Source: Zancudomyces culisetae (lineage: Eukaryota; Kickxellomycota; Harpellomycetes; Harpellales; Legeriomycetaceae). Taken from it: a stretch of DNA of 18,852 bases. The notes below the pieces were generated by a model, which worked only from the letters and a program-made list of their open reading frames with translations, searched no databases and was not told where the DNA came from. The DNA lies in the NCBI GenBank assembly GCA_001969505.1, contig LSSK01000621.1, positions 1-18,852 of the forward strand. The letters are read 5' to 3'. Within the stretch, counting starts at the first letter, position 1. Every line of letters begins with the position of its first letter. Below, in pieces: positions 9,552 through 18,099 of this stretch. The position numbers and the translations under genes were made by a program.

Positions 9552-9711
9552 TAAAAAACGAGGTTTTAAGAGACATAAAATCAAAATATCTCTTTGTTAT
9601 TTATTATTTTTTTGAGCTCTATCAAAAAGAAGGTTGTATATCTATTGTAGTAACAGTATAAAAAAAACTAACAAAGTTTGCTAGGTAAATAAAATAAATA
9701 AAGAGGAAAAC

Positions 9712-10539
9712 ATGCTAGAAGCAAGATTATTACAGGCATCAATACTAAAGGGGATTGTGGAATCAGTAAAGGATCTGGTAAGAGAGGCCAACTTTGACTG
9801 CAGCGACAGCGGAATTAGCTTTCAAGCTATGGATGAGTCGAATGTAGCACTGTCGAGCTTTCTGTTGAGAGCAGAAGGATTTGAAACATATAGATGCGAT
9901 AGAAACCTATCGCTTGGAGTACGCTTTAGCAGTCTTTCAAAGATCTTGAAGTGCGCAAACAATGATGACATTGTGGTAATTAGAGCTGAGGACGACGCAG
10001 ATGTATTGAATTTTGTGTTTGAGTCACCAGATGAGAGCAAAATCAGCGAGTATCAAATCAAGTTATTGGATATTGATGGAGAACACCTGTCAATCCCTGA
10101 ACAAGAGTTTGACTGTGTGATCAAGATGAGTTCTAGTGAATTTTCCAAGTTATGCAGGGACATGACGCTACTAGGACAGACAGTGGTTATTGATGCGGCA
10201 AAAGAGGGTGTAAAATTCAGCACATATGGTGATATTGGCGCTGGTTCAGTACTTTACAAGCATAGCTCATCAATAGACGATAGCAGCTCCGGATCTGGTG
10301 GTAAAGGAAGGGGAGGTAGCGGTGGAATGTCTGCTCGTGGTTGTTCAATTGAACTACGTGAGCCAGTTAGTCTGGAACTTTCTCTAAAATACTTGAATAA
10401 CTTTACTAAGGCTGCTCCACTTTCAGACTACGTTGTAATCTCGGCAAGTAACGAAATCCCAGTAATGGTACAGTTTGATGTTGGAGATATAGGGTATATT
10501 AGATACTACCTTGCTCCACAGATTAAGGATACTGAATAA
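9712..10539 (+). CDS. POL30: Proliferating cell nuclear antigen (PCNA sliding clamp)
   Basis: This homotrimeric nuclear clamp tethers DNA polymerases and repair factors to DNA. It is 275 residues, no intron, against the usual ~258. Two clamp domains are clear: MLEARL, SVKDLV and SISFQAMD-like sequence at the start, the interdomain connector LDIDGEHLSIPEQEF at 119-133, the conserved ubiquitin/SUMO acceptor Lys164 (DAAKEGVKF), LSLKYLNNFTKAAPLSD in domain 2, and the C-terminal LAPQIKD that binds PIP-box partners. The extra length sits at residues ~184-211, a Ser/Gly/Lys/Arg stretch with GSGGKGRGG, where S. cerevisiae has about 10 residues. The start at 9712 (A at -3) gives the canonical MLEARL. 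I see no ACGCGT MCB box in the 400 bp upstream. Confidence 0.97.
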   Translation: MLEARLLQASILKGIVESVKDLVREANFDCSDSGISFQAMDESNVALSSFLLRAEGFETYRCDRNLSLGVRFSSLSKILKCANNDDIVVIRAEDDADVLNFVFESPDESKISEYQIKLLDIDGEHLSIPEQEFDCVIKMSSSEFSKLCRDMTLLGQTVVIDAAKEGVKFSTYGDIGAGSVLYKHSSSIDDSSSGSGGKGRGGSGGMSARGCSIELREPVSLELSLKYLNNFTKAAPLSDYVVISASNEIPVMVQFDVGDIGYIRYYLAPQIKDTE

Positions 10540-10886
10540 TTCGTGTTTCCTATTGGCTTGTTTTTATATTAGTACATTCTGATTTTTGTCCATTTTTCAA
10601 ATTACAACCCGAAAATAAAATTTTTTACAGAAGAATTTCCATCAAAAGTGCGATTTTCCTACATTTGTGGGTCCAGTTTTCATAAAATAAAAGGTAAAGG
10701 TTAAAAAAATAAAATAAAAAAAAAAACTTTATAAAAAAATTTTTTTTCTGGGGAAACTATGTCATAATCGGTGCTAACCAGGCTACACAGCTTCTTATAA
10801 AAGAAAAAACTAGACTCAACATTCATGAACTTGTTGAGGAGATAAAAGACATCAGTAAGGAAAATATAGGTAAAAGTAGTGTGGAA
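10540..10886. other. Spacer POL30 / RRP6, with open frame entering RRP6
   Basis: This stretch lies between tandem genes and should hold the POL30 3' end and the RRP6 promoter. Codons 10713-10886 are open in the RRP6 frame but contain no ATG. The only two ATGs, 10759 and 10825, are in another frame and meet stops after two and six codons. A TGCTAAC (10772-10778) followed by CAG (10788-10790) looks like a branch site and acceptor; a GTAAAG at 10694 could be a donor. Confidence 0.55.
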
Positions 10887-13508
10887 ATGGAAGGAATGGA
10901 CTTTAAGAATAAGCAAAAGCTCAAGGAATACCTGGAAAAGGGGTATGGAAAGTTCATGAAGGCAACAAGAAGAGCTAATGCGATCAAGGCAGGCGATTTG
11001 GAGGTGTATGGCATGATTTCAGATGAAATAAGCGAGAAGGTGGAAAAAGCAAAAGGGAAAGTCGAGGGAATGATAAATACGTTATACAAGGGGGTTGAAA
11101 AAAGTACTAGCGAAAGAAATGAAAAGAAAAAAATAATAGAAACTATTGAAGATGTGCTAATTGAGAGTAAGAGTGTGAATGACTCAAGAGATGGAACGGG
11201 AACGAATAAAACTATCAGATACATGAATGGGGAGGGTTATAAAAAAATTGTAGAGAAAATAGAAAACCTGACGGATAAAGTGGAATATGGAATCATTGAG
11301 GGCAGCGCTGGACCTTCTGGATATACCAGGGGCAATAAAATAGAACAAGAAAAAGGTACTGTTGGTGGTGCGGGGAAGATAGTGGTAACAAAAGTAAAAG
11401 AAAAGGATACAACCCGCGTGGTGATACATGCGAGCAATATTCCACGGCCCCAGGTGGAATTTAAGGATGTGGTCGATAATTCTGCAACGACAGAATGGAA
11501 ACACAAGCTTACAACAAAGGTTAACGCACTAGTTCCATTAGAGGAATCCGGAGAGAAGGGGATGGATAGACAGCATTTGACAGAAATGGGAATAGAGACA
11601 GCAGCAGAAAACCCATACAACTACGAAATCAAAGCCTTTGAGCCACCGGCCAGAGTTTACGAGTTGGTGGAGCCAATAAAATACAAGGAGGGTATGGAAT
11701 ATGGTCCGGAAGACTATTTATATGTAGATAGCGAAGAGACACTAGCCCAGATGATGACAGAACTAAAGGCGTTGGAAGGTAGGGATGCGGATATAGCAGT
11801 GGACTTGGAACATCACAACTACCGAAGCTTTTTAGGATTTACATGCCTGATGCAGATATCTAGTCGAAAAAAGGATTACATTGTGGATACGATCAAACTA
11901 CGTAACGAACTACAGGTTTTAAACGAGATTTTTACTGACCCGAAAATAGTTAAAGTATTCCACGGCGCAGATAGCGATATCGAGTGGCTTCAGAGAGACT
12001 TTGGATGCTATGTAGTAGGCCTGTTTGATACATATGTGGCATCAAAAGCGCTACCTTCGATACACACAAAATATTCGCTAAGCGCGCTGGTAGATAAGTA
12101 TGTAGGTGGGGGAATTCAGTTAGACAAGAGGTTTCAATTGGCAGATTGGAGGTTGAGACCATTGCTGCCTGAAATGATAAACTATGCACGGAGCGACACT
12201 CACTATTTACTATATATTTATGACCAGATAAAGAACGACTTGATAATTCAGCAAAACAAAAGCAAAAAGAAGGAGAATGATCAAGATCACCAGCTGACAC
12301 AGGACACCGTGTTGGTTAAATACGTATTTAACAAGTCAAAGTCGGTCAGCTTAAAGACTTACAAAAAGGAGATGTACGATTTTCACGGCGGAACGGGGCC
12401 GAATGGCTGGAGGCCTTTAGTGGTGAAATACAATCTGTTATCAATATTCAACCCCCTTCAGTTACAGGTATTCAAGGCTATTCATAGTTGGCGCGACCAG
12501 ATTGCTAGAATCGAAGATGAGTCTACACGATACGTCTTACCTAACCACAATCTTTTCAGCATTTCTAAATCTTTACCATTACAGCCAGCAGACCTCTACT
12601 CGCTTTGCTCAACATCAAACGCAGTTCCTCCGCTAGTGAGGGTGTATGCTAACGACATTATTTCCATCATTAGTGATTGTGTTAGCAACTATAACGCCTC
12701 CAAAGATGATACCGATGGTTTACTGGCCTTACAGCAACAACAGAATTTTCAACATCAACAGCAAAACGACTACTCGGACCGTTCGGCTATACTCAGCGGT
12801 ACTGAGTTTCTTGATTATCATGACATTGTTTCTGATAGCAAGGACACCGATTCCTCGAGACTACTGTCGAAAAAATCAACACTGTTTGATGACGCTTATA
12901 TTGTTATTCCATCAGCACTACCACAATCTTTGATTGATCAGGACCACGCAAACAATAACTCCATACTTTCAGACATTAAAAAAGACATTTTGTTGTTTTC
13001 CACCTACTTTACCTCAGCTGCTGAAAACCTTGAGCAAGAGGAAAACCATGATAATGTGTCCAACCCTGTAGAAACCGAGGCAGTTGAACAAATCCCGACT
13101 GAACTCAAGATGGAAACCGACGAGAGTGAGGTCAGCGGCAGGTCGGATTCCCATCTTGGCAAAAAACGCAAACAAGTAGCGAGCTCTTCTGCCAGCGCCA
13201 ACAAGTCTTTACCAAAGTCTGCAAGTGAGAATGTCATCGATCTTGATCACGAAGATTCTGATGATGAACTATACCGTCTTGAAAACAATGAGAACAATAG
13301 TGGCAAAGCCAACAAGGCAGACAAATTTATTAAGAGAAAGTTAAAGTCTTTGTATAACTCTACCATGCCCAAAAAAAGAAAACAAAACAAAGGCAACAAA
13401 GGCAACAAAAATAATGACAGTCATGAGAACAACAGTAACAGAGCTAATGCCGGAGGAGACAAGAAATTCTTTGATCCTTATAACTCACTTAAAACCCGTA
13501 GAAAGTAA
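10887..13508 (+). CDS. RRP6: Rrp6-type exosome 3'-5' exoribonuclease (5' end unresolved)
   Basis: This nuclear exosome subunit trims 5.8S rRNA, snoRNAs and snRNAs and degrades faulty RNAs. From ATG 10887 it has 873 residues. The N-terminal PMC2NT region binds Rrp47/Lrp1. The DEDD-Y domain has Asp306 and Glu308 (VDLEHHNYRSF), Asp364 (HGADSDIEWLQ), and Tyr433 and Asp437 (YARSDTHYLL), so all catalytic residues are present. An HRDC domain follows near 530-610 (ESTRYVLPNHNLF). The C-terminus is acidic then basic, with nuclear-localisation-like GKKRKQ and PKKRKQ and an Asn/Lys-rich tail. The frame stays open upstream to 10713, and those codons (NIHELVEEIKDISK and onward) align with the first PMC2NT helix, so the real protein probably starts farther upstream. 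It converges on the peroxiredoxin gene 0.23 kb away. Confidence 0.93.
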   Translation: MEGMDFKNKQKLKEYLEKGYGKFMKATRRANAIKAGDLEVYGMISDEISEKVEKAKGKVEGMINTLYKGVEKSTSERNEKKKIIETIEDVLIESKSVNDSRDGTGTNKTIRYMNGEGYKKIVEKIENLTDKVEYGIIEGSAGPSGYTRGNKIEQEKGTVGGAGKIVVTKVKEKDTTRVVIHASNIPRPQVEFKDVVDNSATTEWKHKLTTKVNALVPLEESGEKGMDRQHLTEMGIETAAENPYNYEIKAFEPPARVYELVEPIKYKEGMEYGPEDYLYVDSEETLAQMMTELKALEGRDADIAVDLEHHNYRSFLGFTCLMQISSRKKDYIVDTIKLRNELQVLNEIFTDPKIVKVFHGADSDIEWLQRDFGCYVVGLFDTYVASKALPSIHTKYSLSALVDKYVGGGIQLDKRFQLADWRLRPLLPEMINYARSDTHYLLYIYDQIKNDLIIQQNKSKKKENDQDHQLTQDTVLVKYVFNKSKSVSLKTYKKEMYDFHGGTGPNGWRPLVVKYNLLSIFNPLQLQVFKAIHSWRDQIARIEDESTRYVLPNHNLFSISKSLPLQPADLYSLCSTSNAVPPLVRVYANDIISIISDCVSNYNASKDDTDGLLALQQQQNFQHQQQNDYSDRSAILSGTEFLDYHDIVSDSKDTDSSRLLSKKSTLFDDAYIVIPSALPQSLIDQDHANNNSILSDIKKDILLFSTYFTSAAENLEQEENHDNVSNPVETEAVEQIPTELKMETDESEVSGRSDSHLGKKRKQVASSSASANKSLPKSASENVIDLDHEDSDDELYRLENNENNSGKANKADKFIKRKLKSLYNSTMPKKRKQNKGNKGNKNNDSHENNSNRANAGGDKKFFDPYNSLKTRRK

Positions 13509-13737
13509 TCATACATTTACTGTGTCCATTTCACTCCCTTAATTACATTTACTATTTTTATTCGACTTGATATCAACCCTAATAAAAACCGAAAAACATG
13601 TAAATACTAACTAAACAAACGTCTTTTAAAAAAAGATAAATTGGAGTATACCAGTGTGTATTTTTAGTTCCAGTTTAGGCTGGTTTTTTTTTTCGTTCTG
13701 TGCTCTCCAAAGAAAAAAAAGAAAACTAGAAAGAACC

Positions 13738-14571
13738 TTAGTTGGATGATTCGAAGTATTCAAGACTTGCCTTTGGGCTTGGCTTGATGGTTGAGGATCC
13801 CTTCTTCCAGTTGGCTGGGCAGACCTCTCCGTGCTCGTCAGTGAATTGGATGGCCTCAATGAGTCTGATGGTCTCATCAACGCTTCTTCCTACTGGAAGG
13901 TCGTTGACCTGCATAACTCTGAGAGTACCGTTTCCGTCAATGATGAACAATCCGCGCAAAGCAATTCCTGCCTCGTCAATGAGAACCTTGTAGTCAGTGC
14001 TGATCTTCTTGGTCAAGTCAGCAACCAATGGAATTTGGATATCACCCAAACCACCCTTGTTTCTTGGGAGGTTGGTCCATGCCAAGTGTGAGAATTGTGA
14101 GTCAGTTGAAACACCAACAACCTCGGTGTTCAAGGCCTTGAATTCATCAATGCGGTCGCTGAAGGCCAACAATTCAGTTGGGCAGACAAAGGTGAAGTCC
14201 ATTGGGTAAAATACCATAACGACAAACTTGCCCTTGAAGTCTTCCAAGCTGAGTTGCTTGAACTCTCCGTTGGAGACGGCGGTGGCGGTCCATGATGGTG
14301 CTGGCTTTTGTACCTTCAATTCGGTGCTTCTTGGTGCTGCTTCGACTGTCATTGTTCTTATCTGTGTGTGTTGTGTGTTTTGGTTAATCAAACGGTTGTT
14401 ACTAGTACTGTTGACCTTTGTGTACAATAGTCTGGTTGTTCCTAGATGCTGAATAGTCTTCAAGGTATTGCTGCCCTTTTGTGCTACTTTTATTCCAGAA
14501 AGAATATTAAAAGTATGATTTTTACTTTTTGGAAGTTGAGTTTTGGCTAATTGTGGGATTCTGGAAAGCAT
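13738..14571 (-). CDS. Typical 2-Cys peroxiredoxin with presequence and second start
   Basis: This thioredoxin-dependent enzyme reduces H2O2 and alkyl peroxides. The long form is 277 residues. Peroxidatic Cys130 is in [10 protein letters not shown], resolving Cys251 in EVCPANW, and GGLG (173-176) and YF (272-273) mark the hyperoxidation-sensitive eukaryotic type. Residues 1-73 contain no Asp or Glu, many Arg/Lys and Ser/Thr, and begin [10 protein letters not shown], which looks like a mitochondrial presequence. Met74 (14352-14350, A at -3) starts a 204-residue form beginning MTVEAAP, close to the usual cytosolic Tsa1 length (196). One gene may therefore supply both compartments. S. cerevisiae separates these roles between Tsa1 and the 1-Cys Prx1; this is not Prx1-type. 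I leave the symbol blank because TSA1 versus a mitochondrial PRX3-like name is open. Confidence 0.95.
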   Translation of the reverse strand: MLSRIPQLAKTQLPKSKNHTFNILSGIKVAQKGSNTLKTIQHLGTTRLLYTKVNSTSNNRLINQNTQHTQIRTMTVEAAPRSTELKVQKPAPSWTATAVSNGEFKQLSLEDFKGKFVVMVFYPMDFTFVCPTELLAFSDRIDEFKALNTEVVGVSTDSQFSHLAWTNLPRNKGGLGDIQIPLVADLTKKISTDYKVLIDEAGIALRGLFIIDGNGTLRVMQVNDLPVGRSVDETIRLIEAIQFTDEHGEVCPANWKKGSSTIKPSPKASLEYFESSN

Positions 14572-14576
14572 TTTGA

Positions 14577-14583
14577 TTTTATA
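14577..14583 (-). promoter_or_regulatory. TATAAAA next to first peroxiredoxin ATG
   Basis: TATAAAA on the minus strand ends 6 bp before the first ATG (14571). A transcript started from it would begin inside the presequence region and could only use the second ATG at 14352. That would make the cytosolic form. This is inference; in AT-rich DNA such a match can be fortuitous. Confidence 0.35.
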
Positions 14584-14709
14584 CTCTTATTACTAGAACC
14601 ACTCTGTGTTTATTTATTTACTTATCTGATTTTTCTGTCGGCTTTAGAAAAAAATTTTATACCTAATTTGCTTTAATAGAACACTAGCGAAGGAAATTTT
14701 GCTTAGGAT

Positions 14710-14716
14710 TTAGTAA
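14710..14716. promoter_or_regulatory. Yap1-type site TTAGTAA upstream of peroxiredoxin
   Basis: An exact TTA(C/G)TAA, the core recognised by Yap1-class bZIP regulators of oxidative-stress genes, about 140 bp upstream of the first ATG. A single match is weak in AT-rich DNA; its placement is the support. Confidence 0.45.
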
Positions 14717-15066
14717 TTCTGTAGTTTATCTTGGCCTTTTATTTTCTGCTAAACAGCCTATTATTAACGCTTTTAATTTCATTCATTACTATTTTTTTGC
14801 CTGTCCCATTTGTGTTTTGCGTAAATGCTGAATAATTCAAAAAGCAATTGCGTTACAAAACAAATGCCAGATGGAAATTAAAAAAAAAAAAATTCGCCTT
14901 AAATTTGCAATTAGTCGAATCTGAAACTGGAAAATCAGAAATAAAAAACCCCATAACAAATTTAAAGATAAAGGCGGTGAGAAAGAAAAGAGCTGATTTG
15001 ATTAGTACCATCCTTGGTGGGATTGCCCCCATTTGCTCCAAACTTGTTTTTTTTTTCCCTACAAAA

Positions 15067-15073
15067 TTACTAA
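15067..15073. promoter_or_regulatory. Second Yap1-type site TTACTAA upstream of peroxiredoxin
   Basis: An exact TTACTAA about 500 bp upstream of the first peroxiredoxin ATG, close to two CCCCT (STRE-like) pentamers at 15091 and 15110. Weak alone. Confidence 0.35.
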
Positions 15074-15976
15074 ATGAGACAAATTAGACACCCCTTTATC
15101 TTCTTCCCCCCCCTCCTCAAAGTGCAAGGACTTAAATATGTAACTTTGTTTTGTTTTGTTTTTTTAATTATAATTATCTTATCTTTTATGAAAATGGTAA
15201 GCAGAAAAGGAATCTTCCAGCGATCTTTTGCAAACTATGGTCTGGTGTGGGAGAAAATGTAAGTGTGTTCAGATGTATCATGTGGCTTTAGACAGTACAA
15301 CATCCCTTTATTTAAGCAAAAGCAGGGTACAGTCACAGTCACAGCCACCGATTTACCTGAACATGCACACGCATTTAGGAACACATATTTGTTATAAATA
15401 CTTGTTGAATTTTGTAATTTTCTATGATGTTCTATGGTTTCAAGATCATTTCCTCATTCCCATTTCTGTCTGCTTTATAGTATTCAACCATAGATGGATG
15501 TGCTCGTGAAAATTCAAAATTCAAAATTTAAAACTGACCGCAAATTTTTACTCATTGTACTCTCTATTCTAAAATCAAACCACATTAAAATCTATTCACC
15601 CAGATCCTTTCGATTAAGCAAGGCAGGATACACCATCTTAAACCAAGATAACTTGATGTAACTCCTGTAACCGCTCTTTAAGTACATGTAAAGGTGAATA
15701 AAAACACTATACCACAAACCAACTACATATCACAAAATACAGAGCTAATCGCCTTTTGATGACACCACATCACCATTTAAATTTCATGTATAGCTGATCC
15801 CTAATGCCAGCATGCTGTTGTATTCTTTTTTTCTCGATAAAATTTATTTGAATTACAAATCAAAAACCAAAAGAAATATCCCTATACCAAAAAAAATCAT
15901 GAAAGATCAAGTCAAGTAACTCAAGCTACAATGAAGTGATACTCTTAGGTTTTCCGCCTAACACACCATTACATCC

Positions 15977-16596
15977 TTAGACTGATGATGAAAATCCAAT
16001 AACACCACATGCGAGTCTTCCTCCGGCATTACCTGTAACCAATGAAAGCTCGTGTCCACCTTTGCCCAAGTCATCCACATTTTCATGAACAACAACTGAA
16101 CGTCTATATGTATTTAAAATATATTTCATTTTTTATTCGCTCTATATATGAATGTTTGTAGTCATGGGATTGCGCTTGCACCATATCCATCATTTGGGCG
16201 TGGAGTACAAGCCAGTACAATACCGGGTTTTATTTTAAAAGTACAAACTTACCCGACAACACTGTTTGCGCCGAAAAGGGTCACCATTTTGTCAGTAATG
16301 TGCAACTTGGCAGCCTTGTCTTCTCCGCTGGATGAGATATTTCCCAAATCTCCAACGTGTCTAACAGCGTCTTCAGGGGCACCGTGTGTTTTGCTAAATG
16401 GGTTAAAGTGTCCTCCTGCAGAAATACAGCCGTTGGTGTTGTCACCAAACTCGTGGATATGGAAACCATGATCTCCCTTTTTGAGTCCATTGATTTCGGC
16501 AGTTATTTCTGCTGGTTTATCTGCAGACTCTTGCACAATTGTTACAACTCCTGTAACACCCTGATCACCACGCAATACACAAACTGCCTTTACCAT
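15977..16596 (-). CDS. SOD1: Cu/Zn superoxide dismutase, two exons
   Basis: This mainly cytosolic homodimer converts superoxide to O2 and H2O2, so it feeds the neighbouring peroxiredoxin its substrate. Exons 16596-16253 and 16103-15977 give 471 bases for 156 residues (S. cerevisiae 154). Metal ligands are visible: His46 and His48 (GFHIHEFGD), bridging His63, His71, His80 and Asp83 (RHVGDLGN), and the exon-2 copper ligand His121 ([16 protein letters not shown]). The disulfide pair is Cys57 and Cys147 (LACGVIG); the active-site Arg is in NAGGRLACG. Splicing splits a Gly codon after two bases (GG|A) and restores VVGRSVVVH. No targeting signal is present. The end FSSSV replaces the usual short tail. 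Confidence 0.96.
16104..16252 (-). other. SOD1 intron (149 bp)
   Basis: Donor GTAAGT at 16252, acceptor CATATAG ending at 16104, phase 2, separating the last 41 codons. No TACTAAC-type branch site is evident. Reading through the donor stops at once, while removal restores the conserved GRSVVVH sequence. Confidence 0.94.
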
Positions 16597-16938
16597 TTTG
16601 ATTTGTCTTGAGGTTGTTTACTTTAATTCTAAGCTTGTACCGCTATTTTTAAGAATTAATATTTCGATTTTTCTTTTTTGTTTCAGAAAAGAAATTCTGT
16701 AGGCACTGTTTTTATACAGTAGTTAAAACTCCTACAAATATGAACAAAAGACTAGATAGAAAAACAACAGGCCTCTCATTGGCAGAACGCCCTATGCCTA
16801 AATATGCAGTATTAGTTTTTCGCAATTGTAATTTGCAAATGGAATTAAAGGAGGAGGGTGGGGGAGTGAGGGATGGAAGAAAAAGAGTCATCTAAACTTA
16901 CGCAATGGTTTTAAAACAGATTATATGCGGAAATTGGA

Positions 16939-16945
16939 TTACTAA
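16939..16945. promoter_or_regulatory. Yap1-type site TTACTAA upstream of SOD1
   Basis: An exact TTACTAA about 340 bp upstream of the SOD1 ATG and about 70 bp beyond a G-rich tract. It is consistent with Yap1-type control of an antioxidant gene; weak alone. Confidence 0.38.
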
Positions 16946-17110
16946 GCCCAAAAAAAATTTTTTTTTTTATTTTGCCTAAACTTATTATTACCAGCTTTGG
17001 GTTACAAGCGGTCAGACGGGAGTTTTTCAGGTGAATATTTTTCGGGTTGGAAAACACAAAAGCAAGCGGTATGCATCAAATCTGATAAACTCATGCCAAA
17101 AATATTCATA

Positions 17111-17117
17111 TTAGTAA
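17111..17117. promoter_or_regulatory. Second Yap1-type site TTAGTAA upstream of SOD1
   Basis: An exact TTAGTAA about 515 bp upstream of the SOD1 ATG. Its only support is the match and its position upstream of an oxidative-stress gene. Confidence 0.28.
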
Positions 17118-18099
17118 ACAGGAAACAGATTCCTCTTACATATGCATAGCACAATGGATGGAAGTGGTAATGATAACAATTGGGACCAGTTAGCATGCTA
17201 TTTATAAAAATATGCCAATATCAGCATAATTTGCATTTTATTTTTTGAGAGCAAAGCTAACCACCATTTCTCTCTGATTCAAAGAATAACAATATTAGAG
17301 TTTTCTAACCCCATTCATCTTTTGCTATGTTTTCCTTTTTAGTAGTACTACTAGCCTGTATAATTATGAGTGCTGGGCTGATCATCTACCCAAAGCACCA
17401 ACCTTACAGACTCATATGCCCTCTCACCCCCGTACTACCGATTAATGATTAGTTCAATTAGCGGCTGATACATTGTATCAAATGTTTACCAGTGAATACA
17501 AGAGATGCTACAAGATAGGTTATATACACCAGAGTAAAAAAGCTCCAATGCTCGTTCCAATTTTATAGCTGTACTTATCACATCTACATTACAGATAGTG
17601 GTGGCAGTTATTGCTGTTGTTTATCTTCCTGCCAGTCTGTGTTCACAAAAAATGCACCCCCTTCATGTGAACGTGTGTGGTACTATTCTATCTAATATAA
17701 GAGAACGAGAGTAGGAAAGACGCTCAGCGCATTTACACCATATGGAAGTCTGTGTGTTACACCCTTTGATTTACGATAAAAAAAACTGTTCGTCTCATTA
17801 TTGATTCTAAACTATGTTATCAAGTAAAAAGTAAATGTGAAGGGCGGAAGTGGGAGGAAAGGGTGTGTGTATCATGGGCTTCAATCTTACACATTCTTGA
17901 TATCAACGCATCTCTCATCGCGTAATTCCACACTTCTTTGAGAACAAACCGAATTTTTCATAACAATATTAGACGGAAGTGTTTTATTCACAAAAAAAAC
18001 AATAACGTACATACATTAGATATACATTACATTAGTATAGGCTCCCTTTATAATCATATAAAAAATAACTCATAAAAAAATTGTGCTGATAACATGCCG

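Larger units (their letters stand above)
7195..9711. other. 2.5 kb divergent spacer, wall protein gene / POL30
   Basis: This is the longest gene-poor stretch, upstream of both flanking genes. It is AT-rich with two G/C-rich islands (8231-8243 and 8534-8546), an 8-bp inverted repeat (8220-8227 with 8259-8266), a short CA run near 8411-8422 and an AAAAC repeat at 9511-9551. Open frames at 7860-8168 (+), 7841-8047 (-), 9014-9226 (-), 9073-9267 (+) and 9373-9576 (-) show no recognisable protein features. A 59-codon ATG frame at 8527-8706 (+) has mixed composition but no known match. No tRNA or rRNA signal is visible. One CACGAAA (8809-8815) resembles an SBF cell-cycle box but lies 0.9 kb from POL30. 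Confidence 0.6.
14572..15976. other. Spacer SOD1 3' end / peroxiredoxin 5' end
   Basis: About 1.4 kb, presumably mostly the peroxiredoxin promoter plus the SOD1 3' region. It contains TATAAAA only 6 bp from the first peroxiredoxin ATG, TTAGTAA at 14710 and TTACTAA at 15067, CCCCT at 15091-15095 and 15110-15114, and a C run at 15106-15118. CAGTCA is repeated in tandem near 15331-15342. Open frames at 14848-15087, 15074-15262 and 15228-15509 show no recognisable protein features. Confidence 0.6.
16597..18099. other. Spacer NOP15 3' end / SOD1 5' end
   Basis: About 1.5 kb, mainly SOD1 upstream DNA. It holds TTACTAA (16939) and TTAGTAA (17111), a G-rich tract at 16850-16872 and another at 17841-17863. 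A patch at 17366-17440 is clearly richer in G/C than its surroundings and contains a 41-codon frame (17327-17452, +) plus a hairpin TGCTGGG / CCCAAAGCA (17371-17397). No known RNA or protein family is recognised. Confidence 0.6.

Noticed and set aside
9014-9576. Three open frames of 64-70 codons in the spacer upstream of POL30
   Set aside because: Lys/Phe-rich translations of A/T runs, overlapping each other on opposite strands, with no family features.
10694-10790. 97-bp intron (GTAAAG ... TGCTAAC ... CAG) before RRP6
   Set aside because: Splice-like signals exist, but no ATG upstream of 10694 would supply a coding exon, and as a 5' UTR intron it does not fix the start codon. Kept only as a hint.
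15764-15803. Possible C/D snoRNA (TTGATGA ... CTGA) on the + strand
   Set aside because: Boxes are too close and no rRNA pairing or stem was found.
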